A stretch of DNA of 64,000 nt from Mesorhizobium sp. M1B.F.Ca.ET.045.04.1.1 (GCF_003952465.1 NZ_CP034448.1:3387001-3451000); one strand, 5' to 3'; shown: positions 18,400 through 28,052, counted from the stretch's first letter. Notes: generated by a model not told the origin, from the letters alone. A program made the numbers and translations.

Positions 18400-19380
18400 A
18401 TGAAAGCCGTTCAGTACAACCGCTTCGGCGGCCCAGAGGTGCTTGAGGTCGTCGACGTCCCGACACCCGTCGCGGGAGCCGGCGAGGTCCTGATAAGGGT
18501 CGGGGCCGCCGGCATCAACTTCTTCGAGGTGCTGATGCGGGCGGATCGCTACGCGGCCACACCAGGGCTGCCGATGTTCCCAGGCGTCGAAGCCGCCGGC
18601 ACCGTCGAGGCAGTCGGCGAGGGCGTGGACCCTCGCCTCCTGGGAAGCCGCGTGGCGGCGCCGCTGTTTGTCTCGGAGCGGCCTTTCGGCGGTCATGCCG
18701 AGTATGTGACGATCGACGCCGGCCTGGCCGTGCCGGTGCCGGATGCGCTTTCCTTCGAGGAAGCGACGGCCTTGATGGTGCAAGGGCTGACGGCCTTGCA
18801 TCTGCTCAGGCAAAGCCCGCCCGCCAACAAGACGGTGCTCATTCCCGCCGCGGCAGGCGGCGTCGGTTCATTGCTCGTCCAACTGGCCCGGGGGCAGGGC
18901 GCTAGCCGCATCATCGCGCTGGCCGGCGGCAAGGCGAAGCTCGATTTCGCTTCGTCGCTGGGCGCCGATGTGGCGATCGACTCCAGTGAGGCAGAATGGC
19001 CAGCGCAGGTCCGCGAGGCGGCCGGCAGCATGGGGGTCGACATCATCTACGATACGGTTGGCGGCGCGACGACGCCGGCGGCTCTCTCGGCTTTGGCCCC
19101 CGGCGGCGCGCTCGTCTTTGCAGCGCTCAGCCGGTTTGCGTTGTCGACCCCAGACCTGGAGGCGATGGTCGGCCGCAACCAGTCGCTCGAGGGGTTCGCG
19201 CTGCTGCCGCGTTTGTCTGCCGAGGTGTTGAGAGACAGCTTATCCACCCTGTTCCAGTTGGCGTCGACGGGCCGGCTGCTGGCGACAATCGGAGGCCGCT
19301 TTCCACTCGATCAGGCCGGCGAAGCTCACCGCCTGATCGAGGCGCGCCGCTCGACCGGCAAGGTCGTGTTGCTGCCCTAG
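18400..19380 (+). CDS. Zinc-independent alcohol dehydrogenase / quinone oxidoreductase (MDR family)
   Basis: 326 residues. N-terminal GroES-like domain (KAVQYNRFGGPEVLEVVDVP, typical of QOR proteins) and a Rossmann domain with AAAGGVGSLLVQLARGQGA near residue 150 for NADPH binding. The structural-zinc Cys cluster of classical alcohol dehydrogenases is absent, as in quinone oxidoreductases. C-terminus FPLDQAGEAHRLIEARRSTGKVVL is canonical. Probably reduces quinones or enones with NADPH; control by the divergent HxlR protein is inferred. Confidence 0.9.
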   Translation: MKAVQYNRFGGPEVLEVVDVPTPVAGAGEVLIRVGAAGINFFEVLMRADRYAATPGLPMFPGVEAAGTVEAVGEGVDPRLLGSRVAAPLFVSERPFGGHAEYVTIDAGLAVPVPDALSFEEATALMVQGLTALHLLRQSPPANKTVLIPAAAGGVGSLLVQLARGQGASRIIALAGGKAKLDFASSLGADVAIDSSEAEWPAQVREAAGSMGVDIIYDTVGGATTPAALSALAPGGALVFAALSRFALSTPDLEAMVGRNQSLEGFALLPRLSAEVLRDSLSTLFQLASTGRLLATIGGRFPLDQAGEAHRLIEARRSTGKVVLLP

Positions 19381-19436
19381 CCAAGCCACACGCAACTGCC
19401 GGAACGAACGCCTTCTCAGGTAGCGGTCGTTCCTGC

Positions 19437-22400
19437 TTACCACTTTACCTTGAAGCCGACCGTGCCGCCAAAAGCGTGGCTTTCGCCGAAATCCTCCAGG
19501 CTGGTGCGCGCGAGCAGCTCGCCGTGGACGGAGTAGCGGTCGTCGGCCCAGCTCAGCGAGCCGCCGACGCCAAGCCCGCCCCAGAGCGGCTGCGCCTTGC
19601 TGACAAGCTTGGCGCCTGAGACGTCGACATCGTAGCCATCGAGGACGTCGTAGTAGAGGTTGGCGACGCCGTAGACATGCGAGCGGCTCGACCGATCCGC
19701 CTTGCCCTTCCATTCGCTCTCATAGTCGGCAGACAGTCCAAGGCGGCCGATCAGGCTGTCGCTGCTGACGTTGGAGACCAGCGCCCCATAGGGATCGGTG
19801 AAGCTGTCGAAATCGACCGAGGAATAGCTGAGCTGCGCCTGCGGCGTCAGCGACCAGTTGCCCTGCAGCGCGATCTTCTGTCCGGCCTCGATGCCGAGGC
19901 CATAGCCGAAGCCGTTATTGCCGTCGGCGAGTTTCTTGCCGAGCGTCGCGGAGGAAAGATCGCTGTCGAACCAGGTCAGCTCAGCCTGCGTGTCGACGTA
20001 AAAACCGTTCTTGCCATACCAGGTCAGCGTGCCGCCCAGGCCGTAGCCGGTCGTATCGATCGAGCCGGTACCGAAGAACGAGGAGATGTCCGACTTCACC
20101 GTGCCGTAGTGGACGGTGACGCCGCCGATCAGGACGCCGGCTTCGGTCTCGGACAGCAGGGTGTCGAGACCCGCCTGCAACTTCCAGAGGTCGGCGTCAT
20201 AGTCGGTTCCGGTCGTGGTCGTACCCGGATCGAACTCGCTGTGCGACGCCTCGATGCGCCCCCAGATCGGGCTGCCTTGTTCGACGCCGTCGCCCGCACC
20301 CGATTGCGTTCCGCCCCAAGAGCGGTTGCCGACGCGCTGCTGCAGCGTGCCGAGCTGGGTGAAGCTCTGCAGCACACCGGCATAGGCCTCGTAGATCGGC
20401 GCGGCAGGCGAATAGAGCGGCGTCGGATCGACCGGCGGTGTCGGGTCGTCGGGGCTGATCAGGGACGAGCGCAGATACCAGTCGCCGTCGGAAGGCGTGC
20501 TGATGCCGTTCTTGTAGAGCCGGTAGGCATAGGCTCCGGCGACCACGGCCTGATCGCCCTCGAAGACGTAGTTGCCGAGCAGGCTGAACGTACCGGCCGA
20601 GATGCCGCCGACATCGACGATCTTGATGCCTTCGCTGGTTTGCGCGCCCGAGCCGCCGACACCGATAACCTTGACATAGGTTGCCCCGGAAGTGTCGCCG
20701 GTGATGACGAGTCGGTCGGCGGAAGAGGCATCGCCGTCGAGCATCGCCTCGATCTCCAGCGTGCCGCCTGCCCCGGCGTAGTTGCCATCGATGGTCAGCG
20801 TGCCGATCGAGTTGCCCGGCGCGATCACGCCGCCGGCCTGCAGCGTCGTGGCGCCGACCGTGCCGTTGCCGCCAAGCGCGCCGCCGTTGAGAATGGTGAC
20901 GGCGGAATTGGCAATCGAGCCCTTGACCGAAAGCTTGCCGGCCTCGATCGTGGTCGCGCCGGTATAGGTGCTAGTGCCCGAGAGCGTAAGTGTGCCGTTG
21001 CCGAGCTTGGCAAGAGAGCCGCCGGCGCCTGAGATCACACCGGAGAAAATGGTGCTGGCGTCGCCGCCGATCGTCAGTTTCCTGTCGCCGAGATTCACAT
21101 TGCCGGCACCCGACAACGAGCCGATCGTCTCGTCGTCGCTGTCTATGCCCGTGAAGATAGGGGAGAGAGGGGGCCGCACAAGCGACAGTGTAGCGCCGGC
21201 CGCCACCGTCACGGCCGAGGAGTCGGGAATGGAGTCGATGCCCGTACCGAGCGCAAAGAGCGTGCCGGCCAGGATTTGTGTCGCGCCCTGATAGCTGCTG
21301 TTGCCGGCCAGCACCTGGCGGTAGGCGCCGTTCTTGACGAAGTCGCCGGTTCCGGTGATGCCGCCGTAGAACAACGCAGTCGTGTTGGCGAAATTCGTGC
21401 TGGTCGTGAGGTTGCCGACGAGCTCCACCGTGCCGGCATCTCCCGAGAGCATGCCGATGGTCTCGTTGTCGAGGACGCGGAACACACCGGCCTGGGCGAC
21501 CACGGCAGACTGGTCGCCGATCGCGTTGCCGCCCTCGGCCTCGAGGGTCCCACCCAGAATTCGCGTGCCGCCGGTATAGCTGTTGTTGCCCGACAAAGTC
21601 AGCGTACCGGCGCCGGTCTTGGTGAAAAGGCCGCTGCCGCTGATGGCGCCTGTCAGGCCAAGGTCGGCATCGGTCTGGAACGTGCCATTGCCGGTCAGGG
21701 TGACATTGCGGCCGCTGGTGAACGCGGACGTCGTCTGCAGCGTGCCGCCGTTGAAGGCCAGTCCGCCAGAGGCATCGCCGAGATTGTTATCGGCGGAGAC
21801 CGACAGCACGCCATTGGAGATCGTGGTTCCGCCGCTATAGGTATTGGCTCCGGTGAGCACCGTGGTGCCGGAGCCGAGCTGGCGCACCGCGCCCGTGCCG
21901 GAGATGATGCCGGAATATGCAAGTGTGTCGCTGCGTTTGAAAGCCAGCGTGCCGTTGTTGACGACATTGCCGACGATGCTGCCGGTCGCGCCGCCATTGC
22001 CGAGCTGCAGAGTGCCGGCCGAGATCGTCGTGCCCCCGCTGTAGCTGTTGTCGCCGGCAAGTACGGTCGTGCCGGTTCCGATCTGAGTCACCGCGCCGCT
22101 GCCCGAGATGACGCCGGCATAGCTGTAGGTGTTGGAGCGGTCGAAGGCTAAAGTGCCGCTATTGGTTACATCGCCGATGATGCTGCCGGTAGTGCCGCCA
22201 TTGCCGAGCTGCAGCGTGCCCTGTTGGATATCCCAATTGGTCGTAGCCGTGTTGTTCGCCGTCAGCGTCCAGGTGCCGCTGCCGGTCTTCTCAAAGATGT
22301 CGAAGTTCTGGTATTGCCCGGCGGTACCGATCGAACCATCCAGGATCGAGAAGCCCGTCCCGCTGAGACGAAGGCGATCCGTAGTCGCCGCCGCGTTCGC

Positions 22401-23186
22401 CACCACGTTGCCGAATATCTGCGAGCCATCCTGCAGCTCCAGTTGGATGACGCCCGTCGTCGGCGTGATGCCCGAACTCCACCCAATCGCGTTGGCCCCG
22501 GCGCCGGCGCGGATCGTGCCGCTGTTGACGACATCGATCGAGACGGTGGCGCCGTTGGCCACGATCGCGCCTCCACCGGCGCCACCCCCTTCGATCGTGC
22601 CGGTGTTGACGATCTGACCGGCACCGCTTCGCACCAAGACGCCGATGCCTCCAGTGCCGCTTGCACTTGGCCCACCGCGGACGGTTCCGTGATTGACTAA
22701 GGCGGTGGCAGCGCCGCCAAAATCGACGCCGGCACCGCCATTTCCTATAGAGTTTGTTCCGCCCTCGACGAGGCCCATATTCGTAACCGACGCCCCGTTT
22801 CGGATTTGCAGCCCCGCCCCTGAACTCCCGCCGTCGGTGCCCATGAACGTGCCCACCAGTGTCCTGACGGCGCCGGTGCCTGTGATTACGATGCCGCTGT
22901 TTGCCGGGCCCGAAAGCGTGAAACCTTGCGTGTCGATCGTGATGGACTTGGTCGGCACCGGAAGTGAAGTGCTCGCCGTGGCAAAGCTGGCGGTCATCAC
23001 GATCGTCGAGCTGGAATCGCCGTCTCCATTCGCCGCAGTAATGGCAGCGCGCAACTCGCTGTCAGTGCTGACGAAATAGGTCGCGGCCGAGGCGGCGCCC
23101 GGAAGGCAGGCGATCGCCGCGCCGCTCACGCCGGCAAGGAGCATCCCATTCCGAATGCGCCGAAGCGCTCCGCCGCTCGTCTTCAT
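19437..23186 (-). CDS. Autotransporter (type Va secretion) with PATR passenger repeats
   Basis: 1249 residues from ATG at 23186 (a GTG 39 bp upstream is also open). N-terminus has a signal peptide (MLLAGVSGAAIACLPGAASA). Residues about 130-930 are a beta-helix passenger made of many passenger-associated repeats of the type NSYSGGTTISAGTLQLGNGG, with near-identical neighbouring copies coded at 21840-22220. After a Pro-rich linker (PDDPTPPVDPTP) the last ~280 residues form an outer-membrane barrel (WGRIEASHSEFDPG... to GGTVGFKVKW, ending in the expected aromatic residue). Surface adhesin or enzyme carrier; no catalytic motif seen in the passenger. The 245 bp upstream are distinctly AT-rich and probably hold the promoter. 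Confidence 0.93.
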   Translation of the reverse strand: MKTSGGALRRIRNGMLLAGVSGAAIACLPGAASAATYFVSTDSELRAAITAANGDGDSSSTIVMTASFATASTSLPVPTKSITIDTQGFTLSGPANSGIVITGTGAVRTLVGTFMGTDGGSSGAGLQIRNGASVTNMGLVEGGTNSIGNGGAGVDFGGAATALVNHGTVRGGPSASGTGGIGVLVRSGAGQIVNTGTIEGGGAGGGAIVANGATVSIDVVNSGTIRAGAGANAIGWSSGITPTTGVIQLELQDGSQIFGNVVANAAATTDRLRLSGTGFSILDGSIGTAGQYQNFDIFEKTGSGTWTLTANNTATTNWDIQQGTLQLGNGGTTGSIIGDVTNSGTLAFDRSNTYSYAGVISGSGAVTQIGTGTTVLAGDNSYSGGTTISAGTLQLGNGGATGSIVGNVVNNGTLAFKRSDTLAYSGIISGTGAVRQLGSGTTVLTGANTYSGGTTISNGVLSVSADNNLGDASGGLAFNGGTLQTTSAFTSGRNVTLTGNGTFQTDADLGLTGAISGSGLFTKTGAGTLTLSGNNSYTGGTRILGGTLEAEGGNAIGDQSAVVAQAGVFRVLDNETIGMLSGDAGTVELVGNLTTSTNFANTTALFYGGITGTGDFVKNGAYRQVLAGNSSYQGATQILAGTLFALGTGIDSIPDSSAVTVAAGATLSLVRPPLSPIFTGIDSDDETIGSLSGAGNVNLGDRKLTIGGDASTIFSGVISGAGGSLAKLGNGTLTLSGTSTYTGATTIEAGKLSVKGSIANSAVTILNGGALGGNGTVGATTLQAGGVIAPGNSIGTLTIDGNYAGAGGTLEIEAMLDGDASSADRLVITGDTSGATYVKVIGVGGSGAQTSEGIKIVDVGGISAGTFSLLGNYVFEGDQAVVAGAYAYRLYKNGISTPSDGDWYLRSSLISPDDPTPPVDPTPLYSPAAPIYEAYAGVLQSFTQLGTLQQRVGNRSWGGTQSGAGDGVEQGSPIWGRIEASHSEFDPGTTTTGTDYDADLWKLQAGLDTLLSETEAGVLIGGVTVHYGTVKSDISSFFGTGSIDTTGYGLGGTLTWYGKNGFYVDTQAELTWFDSDLSSATLGKKLADGNNGFGYGLGIEAGQKIALQGNWSLTPQAQLSYSSVDFDSFTDPYGALVSNVSSDSLIGRLGLSADYESEWKGKADRSSRSHVYGVANLYYDVLDGYDVDVSGAKLVSKAQPLWGGLGVGGSLSWADDRYSVHGELLARTSLEDFGESHAFGGTVGFKVKW

Positions 23187-23431
23187 TGGTCTGCCCGCCC
23201 AGAAATCTGCCGCGATGGCCCGCACGGCGTGCCGACCAAATCGACAAGAGGTTAACTTGGCGTTTGATTCCCGTCGCGAAGTTGAATCGTCGATTACTGA
23301 TTTATTTGTGCACCGTTACTTAAAAGCAACATTAGCTACTCGTAATATAATAAGTATAAATATGAGCTTTGACTTGAATACGGCAACCGCGCCAACGCCG
23401 GATATGCGCAGCAGCGCGCGACGACTCGCTC

Positions 23432-24733
23432 TTACAGCCAGCCGCCCGAAAATCCGGCTCGTTGCAGTCCGGCGGTGATGGCCGGCACGCGGCGCATCAG
23501 TCGCCACAGGAAATCCGACCGGTAATTCTCGATCATCAGGGCGATCGGCCCCTGGTTGATGCCGACATGGTCCGGCGACACCCAGCCGCAGGCCCGGCCG
23601 TCGGCGGCCGCAATCGTCGGGTTGAAGCTGGCGGTGAAGCCATAGGGATTGCCGCCGTGCAGGTCGATTTCGTGAAAGTAACGAAGCGCCGGCAGCACGA
23701 TCTCCGGCGCAAAGGGCAGCGAGGTGATCGCTGCCCAAGGCGACAGCGTGCCGTCGTCGGGACCGAAGGGCACGCCGCGCGCCAGATAGCCGAAGAAACG
23801 GCGCCCACCGATCGTCAGCTGAAGTTTTTTCAGGCCCGGGCCGTCGCTGGCGGTGATGCCCCAGCAATTCTCGTCATAGCCGACGAAGCCCTTCGGATTG
23901 CGAATGGCGTAGTCGCGCTGGAGGTAGGTCGCCTGGCGGCTGTTCTCGAAATAGTCGCTGCCGTGCTTGCGCATGAAAGCGTCGCGGATGCCGCGAAAAT
24001 CGATCCAGATATGCGAGAACTGGTGGATGAAGAGCGGGCCAGCATAGACCAGCTCGCGACCATAGATCTTCTTCCACTTGTAAGTGGACAGCCAGGCCGC
24101 ATAGCTCTCGGGCGGCAGCGGGAAAGTCGGCGAGCCGAGGCCCAGCATGTAGAGGATCAGCGCCTCGTCGTAACCCTCCCAGCGGTAGCGCAGAAACCCT
24201 TTCCCGGACCGCCAGCCATGGGTGACGGTGGCGCCGCCATTCTGCGCCCAGCGCCAGTCGGCGCGGCGGTAGAGCACGTCGGCAAGTCGACGGATTTCCA
24301 GTTCGGATTCGTCGTCGGCGTCAAAATAGGCGCCGGCGGCCAGGACACCCGCCAGCAGAAACCCGGTGTCGACCGTGGACAACTCGCAGTTCCAGACGCG
24401 GCGTCCGGTCTTCATGTCGAGGAAATGATAGTAGAAGCCCTTGTAGCCGGCGGCGTCGGGCTCCAGTCCCTGCGGCGCGTCGCGTAGGAAGCGAAGCGTG
24501 GCGAGCGTCCGCTCGACCGCGGCGGCGCGGGTCATGAAACCACGCGCCACTCCGACAGGATAGGACGACAAAGCGAGGCCGACGGCGGCGATGCTGGCTG
24601 GCGATCCGGCGGTGTTGCGGTCGGCGATCAGGCCGTTGGCCGGGTTGGCCTCTTTGAGGAAATAGTCGAAAGACAGACGCTGGATGTCCGAGAGAAGCTC
24701 GTCGTTCAGCGGGTGGTCGCTCGATGCATCCAT
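23432..24733 (-). CDS. Glucoamylase-like (PF10091-type) protein
   Basis: 433 residues from ATG at 24733. Matches the glycoamylase-like domain also found inside cyclic beta-1,2-glucan synthases: LSFDYFLKEANPANGLIADR at the start, then SIAAVGLALSSYPVGVARG, WNCELSTVDTGFLLAG, GFLRYRWEGYDEALILYMLGLGSPTFPLP, FIHQFSHIWIDFRGIRD, and GWVSPDHVGINQGPIALMIENYRSDFLW at the end. An (alpha/alpha)6 barrel is expected. No signal peptide, so probably cytoplasmic. Substrate unknown; a role with periplasmic-glucan-type oligosaccharides is only suggested by the family. Confidence 0.88.
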   Translation of the reverse strand: MDASSDHPLNDELLSDIQRLSFDYFLKEANPANGLIADRNTAGSPASIAAVGLALSSYPVGVARGFMTRAAAVERTLATLRFLRDAPQGLEPDAAGYKGFYYHFLDMKTGRRVWNCELSTVDTGFLLAGVLAAGAYFDADDESELEIRRLADVLYRRADWRWAQNGGATVTHGWRSGKGFLRYRWEGYDEALILYMLGLGSPTFPLPPESYAAWLSTYKWKKIYGRELVYAGPLFIHQFSHIWIDFRGIRDAFMRKHGSDYFENSRQATYLQRDYAIRNPKGFVGYDENCWGITASDGPGLKKLQLTIGGRRFFGYLARGVPFGPDDGTLSPWAAITSLPFAPEIVLPALRYFHEIDLHGGNPYGFTASFNPTIAAADGRACGWVSPDHVGINQGPIALMIENYRSDFLWRLMRRVPAITAGLQRAGFSGGWL

Positions 24734-24854
24734 GGCTGCCGATATAGACGCTTTCGCCGTGTTTCCCAGCTTTTGGCCGGTCAATCATAGGTGAGGAAAG
24801 CGAATCCATAGCGCGTCAACCGACACGCTCCCTCCAATCGGCGAATGTTGCCGG

Positions 24855-26168
24855 CTACCGCCGCGCGATCGGGCGGTGTCCGTCGGGCAGGCGGGTGGCG
24901 ATCAGCTTGTCGATGCGGCGGCCGTCGAGGTCGACCACTTCGAAGCGCCAGCCTTGCGCGTCGACGCATTCGCCGGTGTTGGGGAGGTGGTGCAGATGCG
25001 ACAGCACATAGCCGGCCACGGTCTCATAGTCGCGGTTCTCCGGCAGGTCGATGCCCAGCACTTCGGCCATCTCGTCGGCCTGCATGTAGCCTGCGAGCAG
25101 CCATGAGTCGTCCTCGCGCTTGACGGCGTTTTCTTCCTCGCCAGCCTCGAGGTCCGAGCGGAACACGCCGGTGATCGCTTCCAGGATGTCGGCCGGCGTG
25201 ACGATGCCTTCGAAATGGCCGTATTCGTCATGGACGAGCGCCATGGGCACGTCCGATTCCCTGAGTTTCTGCAGCACGTCGAGCGCGTCGGCCTGGTCGT
25301 GCACGATGGGGGCGGCGCGCACATGCTGGCGCGGATCCAGCACCCTGCCGGCAAGAAGGGCGGCCAGCACATCGCGTGTCTGTATGACGCCGACCATGGC
25401 GTCGACATTGCCGTCGCCGACAGGCAATCGCGAGTGCTGGGTATCCATCAAAAGTTTTCGAACCGTGGCTTCGTCGGATTGCAGGTTCAGCCAGTCGACC
25501 TCGGTGCGCGGCGTCATCACGGCGCGCACGGCGCGGTCGCCGAGGCGCATGACGCCGGCGATCATGCGCCGCTCGTCGGATTCGATCGTGCCGTGATGCT
25601 CGGCCTCGGCGACCAGCATCTTGATCTCCTCGTCGGTCACCTTTTCTTCCGCCTCGCCGTGTTGGCCGAGCAGCCACAAAATCGCGCGGCCGGAAATATC
25701 GAGCAGGAAGACGAGCGGCGCCGAGACGGTTGCGAGGATGGTCATTGCGGGCGCCGCCCTTACGGCGACGCGCTCTGGATCCCTCAGCGCGATCTGCTTC
25801 GGCACGAGCTCGCCGACGATCAGCGAGGCATAGGTGATGACCGCGACGACGATGCCGACGCCGACGGGGTCGGCAATGGTCTCGCGGACGCCGGTCGAGG
25901 CCAAATATTGCGCCAACCGCTCGCCGAGGGTGGCGCCGGAAAAGGCGCCGGACAGCACGCCGACCAGGGTGATGCCGATCTGCACCGACGACAGGAACTT
26001 GCCGGGGTTGGAGCCCAGCGCCAGCGCGCGGCCGGCGCCCCTGACATTGCGGTCGATCATCGCCTTGAGGCGGGCAGGCCGCGACGAGACGATGGCGAGC
26101 TCCGACATGGCCAGAAGGCCGTTCACCAGGATGAGGACGGCCACGACGGCGATTTCAACATAAAGCAT
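24855..26168 (-). CDS. HlyC/CorC-type membrane protein (DUF21, tandem CBS, CorC_HlyC domains)
   Basis: 437 residues. DUF21 transmembrane domain at residues 1-180 (VEIAVVAVLILVNGLLAMSELAIVSSR first, then three more hydrophobic segments), two CBS domains at about 205-325 (VMTPRTEVDWL, GVIQTRDVL, VPMALVHDEYGHFEGIVTPADILEAI), and a C-terminal CorC_HlyC domain. The family (bacterial CNNM/CorB-like) is linked to Mg2+ or Co2+ efflux; the older hemolysin label is misleading. Monocistronic on the minus strand. Confidence 0.92.
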   Translation of the reverse strand: MLYVEIAVVAVLILVNGLLAMSELAIVSSRPARLKAMIDRNVRGAGRALALGSNPGKFLSSVQIGITLVGVLSGAFSGATLGERLAQYLASTGVRETIADPVGVGIVVAVITYASLIVGELVPKQIALRDPERVAVRAAPAMTILATVSAPLVFLLDISGRAILWLLGQHGEAEEKVTDEEIKMLVAEAEHHGTIESDERRMIAGVMRLGDRAVRAVMTPRTEVDWLNLQSDEATVRKLLMDTQHSRLPVGDGNVDAMVGVIQTRDVLAALLAGRVLDPRQHVRAAPIVHDQADALDVLQKLRESDVPMALVHDEYGHFEGIVTPADILEAITGVFRSDLEAGEEENAVKREDDSWLLAGYMQADEMAEVLGIDLPENRDYETVAGYVLSHLHHLPNTGECVDAQGWRFEVVDLDGRRIDKLIATRLPDGHRPIARR

Positions 26169-26301
26169 GGGCGGTCAATAGCATTGCCGCAGTGCATTCG
26201 AAAATAGTCCGCCATTATTTTTGAAGCATGACAATTTCGGACCATGACAGGCGGGTTGTTCAGGCGGCATCCCAGGATGGTGCCGAAAAAGGCCGACGAG
26301 T

Positions 26302-26424
26302 GCAGTCGAAGCGCTCGGCATCAAGCCGGTCATCGACAAGGTCTATGGCTTCAACGACGTGCCGCAGGCGTTCGGGCATCTGGAGAAAGGGCCGTTCGGC
26401 AAGATCGTCATCACCGCGACCTGA
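26302..26424 (+). pseudogene. 3' remnant of a zinc-type alcohol dehydrogenase
   Basis: The frame from about 26302 reads [20 protein letters not shown] then [20 protein letters not shown] and a stop at 26424. This is the typical last 40 residues of an MDR alcohol dehydrogenase (helix with [25 protein letters not shown]). No rest of the gene precedes it: upstream sequence up to 26168 belongs to the divergent CorC-type gene's leader. It is therefore a gene remnant left after a deletion. Confidence 0.75.
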
Positions 26425-26445
26425 TCCGCACCGGCGTCACCCTCC

Positions 26446-27153
26446 TCACGGCAGCATCTTCAATACGCCGATCATCGCCATGCCGTCGGTGAAATAAGGA
26501 TCGCCGCCGCCATTCCTGCCGCTTTTCGTGGCGCCGATCCCCGGTATCTCGGTGGTCGCGGTCAACAGGCCGGCCGCGCTGAGGTCGCCGATCAGGAAGT
26601 TGCGCTCGGCGTCGATGTCGGGGCCGATATGATGAGTGATGGCGCCGGTGTCGTGGCTGAGGCCGACGCCGCGGTCGAAGCTCGCGGCGCCCAGCCAGAG
26701 CGGGCGGCCGTCGTCGCCGACCGTGTTTGTCTGCCAGAAGCGGACGTGATGGCGCCGGTCGGCGCTGTCGCCGACCGGCTTTTCGAAGGCGAGGTCCTGG
26801 GCGCGGCCTTCGAACAGCAAGCGGCTCATCGGCGCGTCGGGATAGGGACGGGAGAACAGAACGCTTTCGCCGATATCGATCGCGGTGCTCAGCGTGATGG
26901 CGTCGGCGGTGTCCCAGCCGGCAACGGCAAAAGCGTGGACCACTTCCTTCTCGGTGCCGACAAGGCCGACATTGATCGGGTCGCCCGGAATGCCCTGCGG
27001 CGTGTGCGTCACCATCTCGAAGCGCTGCGTGCGGAAGCCGCGCTCCCGCCAGGTCCAGAATTCCGGCGCGGCGAGATAGGCAAATGCCAGATAGAAGGCG
27101 CAGAAAGCCACCAGCCAGATCGCCGCGCGCCGCCTAACGCTTCGCTCACCCAA
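26446..27153 (-). CDS. LssY C-terminal-domain membrane-anchored protein
   Basis: 235 residues from a TTG start at 27153 (no better start nearby). One N-terminal membrane segment (AAIWLVAFCAFYLAFAYLAAP) then an LssY_C-type domain: GDPINVGLVGTEKEVVHAFAVAGWDTADAIT, PMSRLLFEGRAQDLAFEKP, HHVRFWQTN and HHIGPDIDAERNFL. In Legionella the domain occurs with a PAP2 phosphatase; here it stands alone. Biochemical role unknown; periplasmic location inferred. Confidence 0.82.
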   Translation of the reverse strand: MGERSVRRRAAIWLVAFCAFYLAFAYLAAPEFWTWRERGFRTQRFEMVTHTPQGIPGDPINVGLVGTEKEVVHAFAVAGWDTADAITLSTAIDIGESVLFSRPYPDAPMSRLLFEGRAQDLAFEKPVGDSADRRHHVRFWQTNTVGDDGRPLWLGAASFDRGVGLSHDTGAITHHIGPDIDAERNFLIGDLSAAGLLTATTEIPGIGATKSGRNGGGDPYFTDGMAMIGVLKMLP

Positions 27154-27227
27154 GAGAAACCACTCCTGAACGCATTTGCGGCCACTCTATGCGGTGTCGC
27201 ATGGATTGGGCAGTAGGCTGTGCCGCC

Positions 27228-28052
27228 TCAGCGGCAGGCGCGATATCCGCTCCTGCGGTTCTTGACGTCGAAGTGGAAGTGATTGCGGTGGTCGTAATTG
27301 TAGCCCGGGCCGAGCACCGTGTTGAAATACTGGCAGCCGTCGGCGCGCACATTGTTCAAGAAGCCGCGGGTGCGGAAAGCGAACAGGCCGGGCTTGCGGA
27401 CATCGATGTCGTCGCCATTGTTGAGCTCGATGCTCATGACATCGAGCGCGTTGCCTTTGCCGTGTTCCGACAGGACACCTTCGCCGGCGATATTGCGGCA
27501 GGAATAGCTCGAGCCTTGATGGATGGTCTTGACGCCGGAGAAATAGCGCCAGCGGGCGGCCGGCACCAGCTCGTTCCTGGTCCAGGCGGCGAAGGTGGCG
27601 GCCATGTTGCAGGTCAGCGTCGCCGCCGGTTTCATCTCGACGCTGCCAATGGCCGAGACCTTGACCGGGAAGTCGATGCCGCATTGGCCTTCATGGATCG
27701 GCTGGATGTCGGTGTAGACGACGCCCATGCGTTTCAATTCGTTGCGGCAGTCGATTTCGCTCGCCGGCATCTGCTCAACCGGCGACATCGGCTCGTCCAT
27801 GCGCGGATAGGCGGCTTGGGTCATATAAGGGTCGGACGGGACAAGCCTCTGCATGCCGGAATATTGCGGCGCCTCCGGCATGGCGGCGGTCTGGCTGCCG
27901 ACGTCGACGGCCGGCTGCAGCGAGAAGACGTCGCCGGTGGTGCAGGCCGAGACCGCTGTGATTGCGAGCCCCGTTGTTAGTCTAACGGCGGTGGAGCGCG
28001 CACGAGTGTTCAGTCGCGCCAAGGCGAGGCTGGCGCCAAATATTGCGGCCAT
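27228..28052 (-). CDS. Extensin-like (PF06904-type) lipoprotein
   Basis: 274 residues from ATG at 28052. N-terminal hydrophobic stretch ends in a lipobox-like ITAVSACTTG, so it is probably a lipoprotein. The C-terminal 170 residues are an extensin-like domain: CRNELKRMGVVYTDIQPI, GCSI-type block CGIDFPVKVSAIG, LTCNMAATFAAWTRNELVPAA, SYSCRNIAGEGVLSEHGKGNALDVM and HRNHFHFDV. The HG.ALD and HFHFD motifs resemble the metal-binding His/Asp pattern of D,D-peptidases of the VanY/LAS type, so a peptidoglycan role is possible (inference). First of two related genes; the other starts at 29305. Confidence 0.87.
   Translation of the reverse strand: MAAIFGASLALARLNTRARSTAVRLTTGLAITAVSACTTGDVFSLQPAVDVGSQTAAMPEAPQYSGMQRLVPSDPYMTQAAYPRMDEPMSPVEQMPASEIDCRNELKRMGVVYTDIQPIHEGQCGIDFPVKVSAIGSVEMKPAATLTCNMAATFAAWTRNELVPAARWRYFSGVKTIHQGSSYSCRNIAGEGVLSEHGKGNALDVMSIELNNGDDIDVRKPGLFAFRTRGFLNNVRADGCQYFNTVLGPGYNYDHRNHFHFDVKNRRSGYRACR

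Noticed and set aside
19677-22151. Long plus-strand frames (451 and 291 codons) inside the autotransporter region
   Set aside because: They mirror the repetitive passenger coding sequence on the opposite strand and show only Ala/Gly/Arg-rich repeats.
20900-22220. Possible CRISPR-like array from regularly spaced repeats
   Set aside because: The repeats are coding units of a beta-helix passenger, not short identical repeats with unique spacers.
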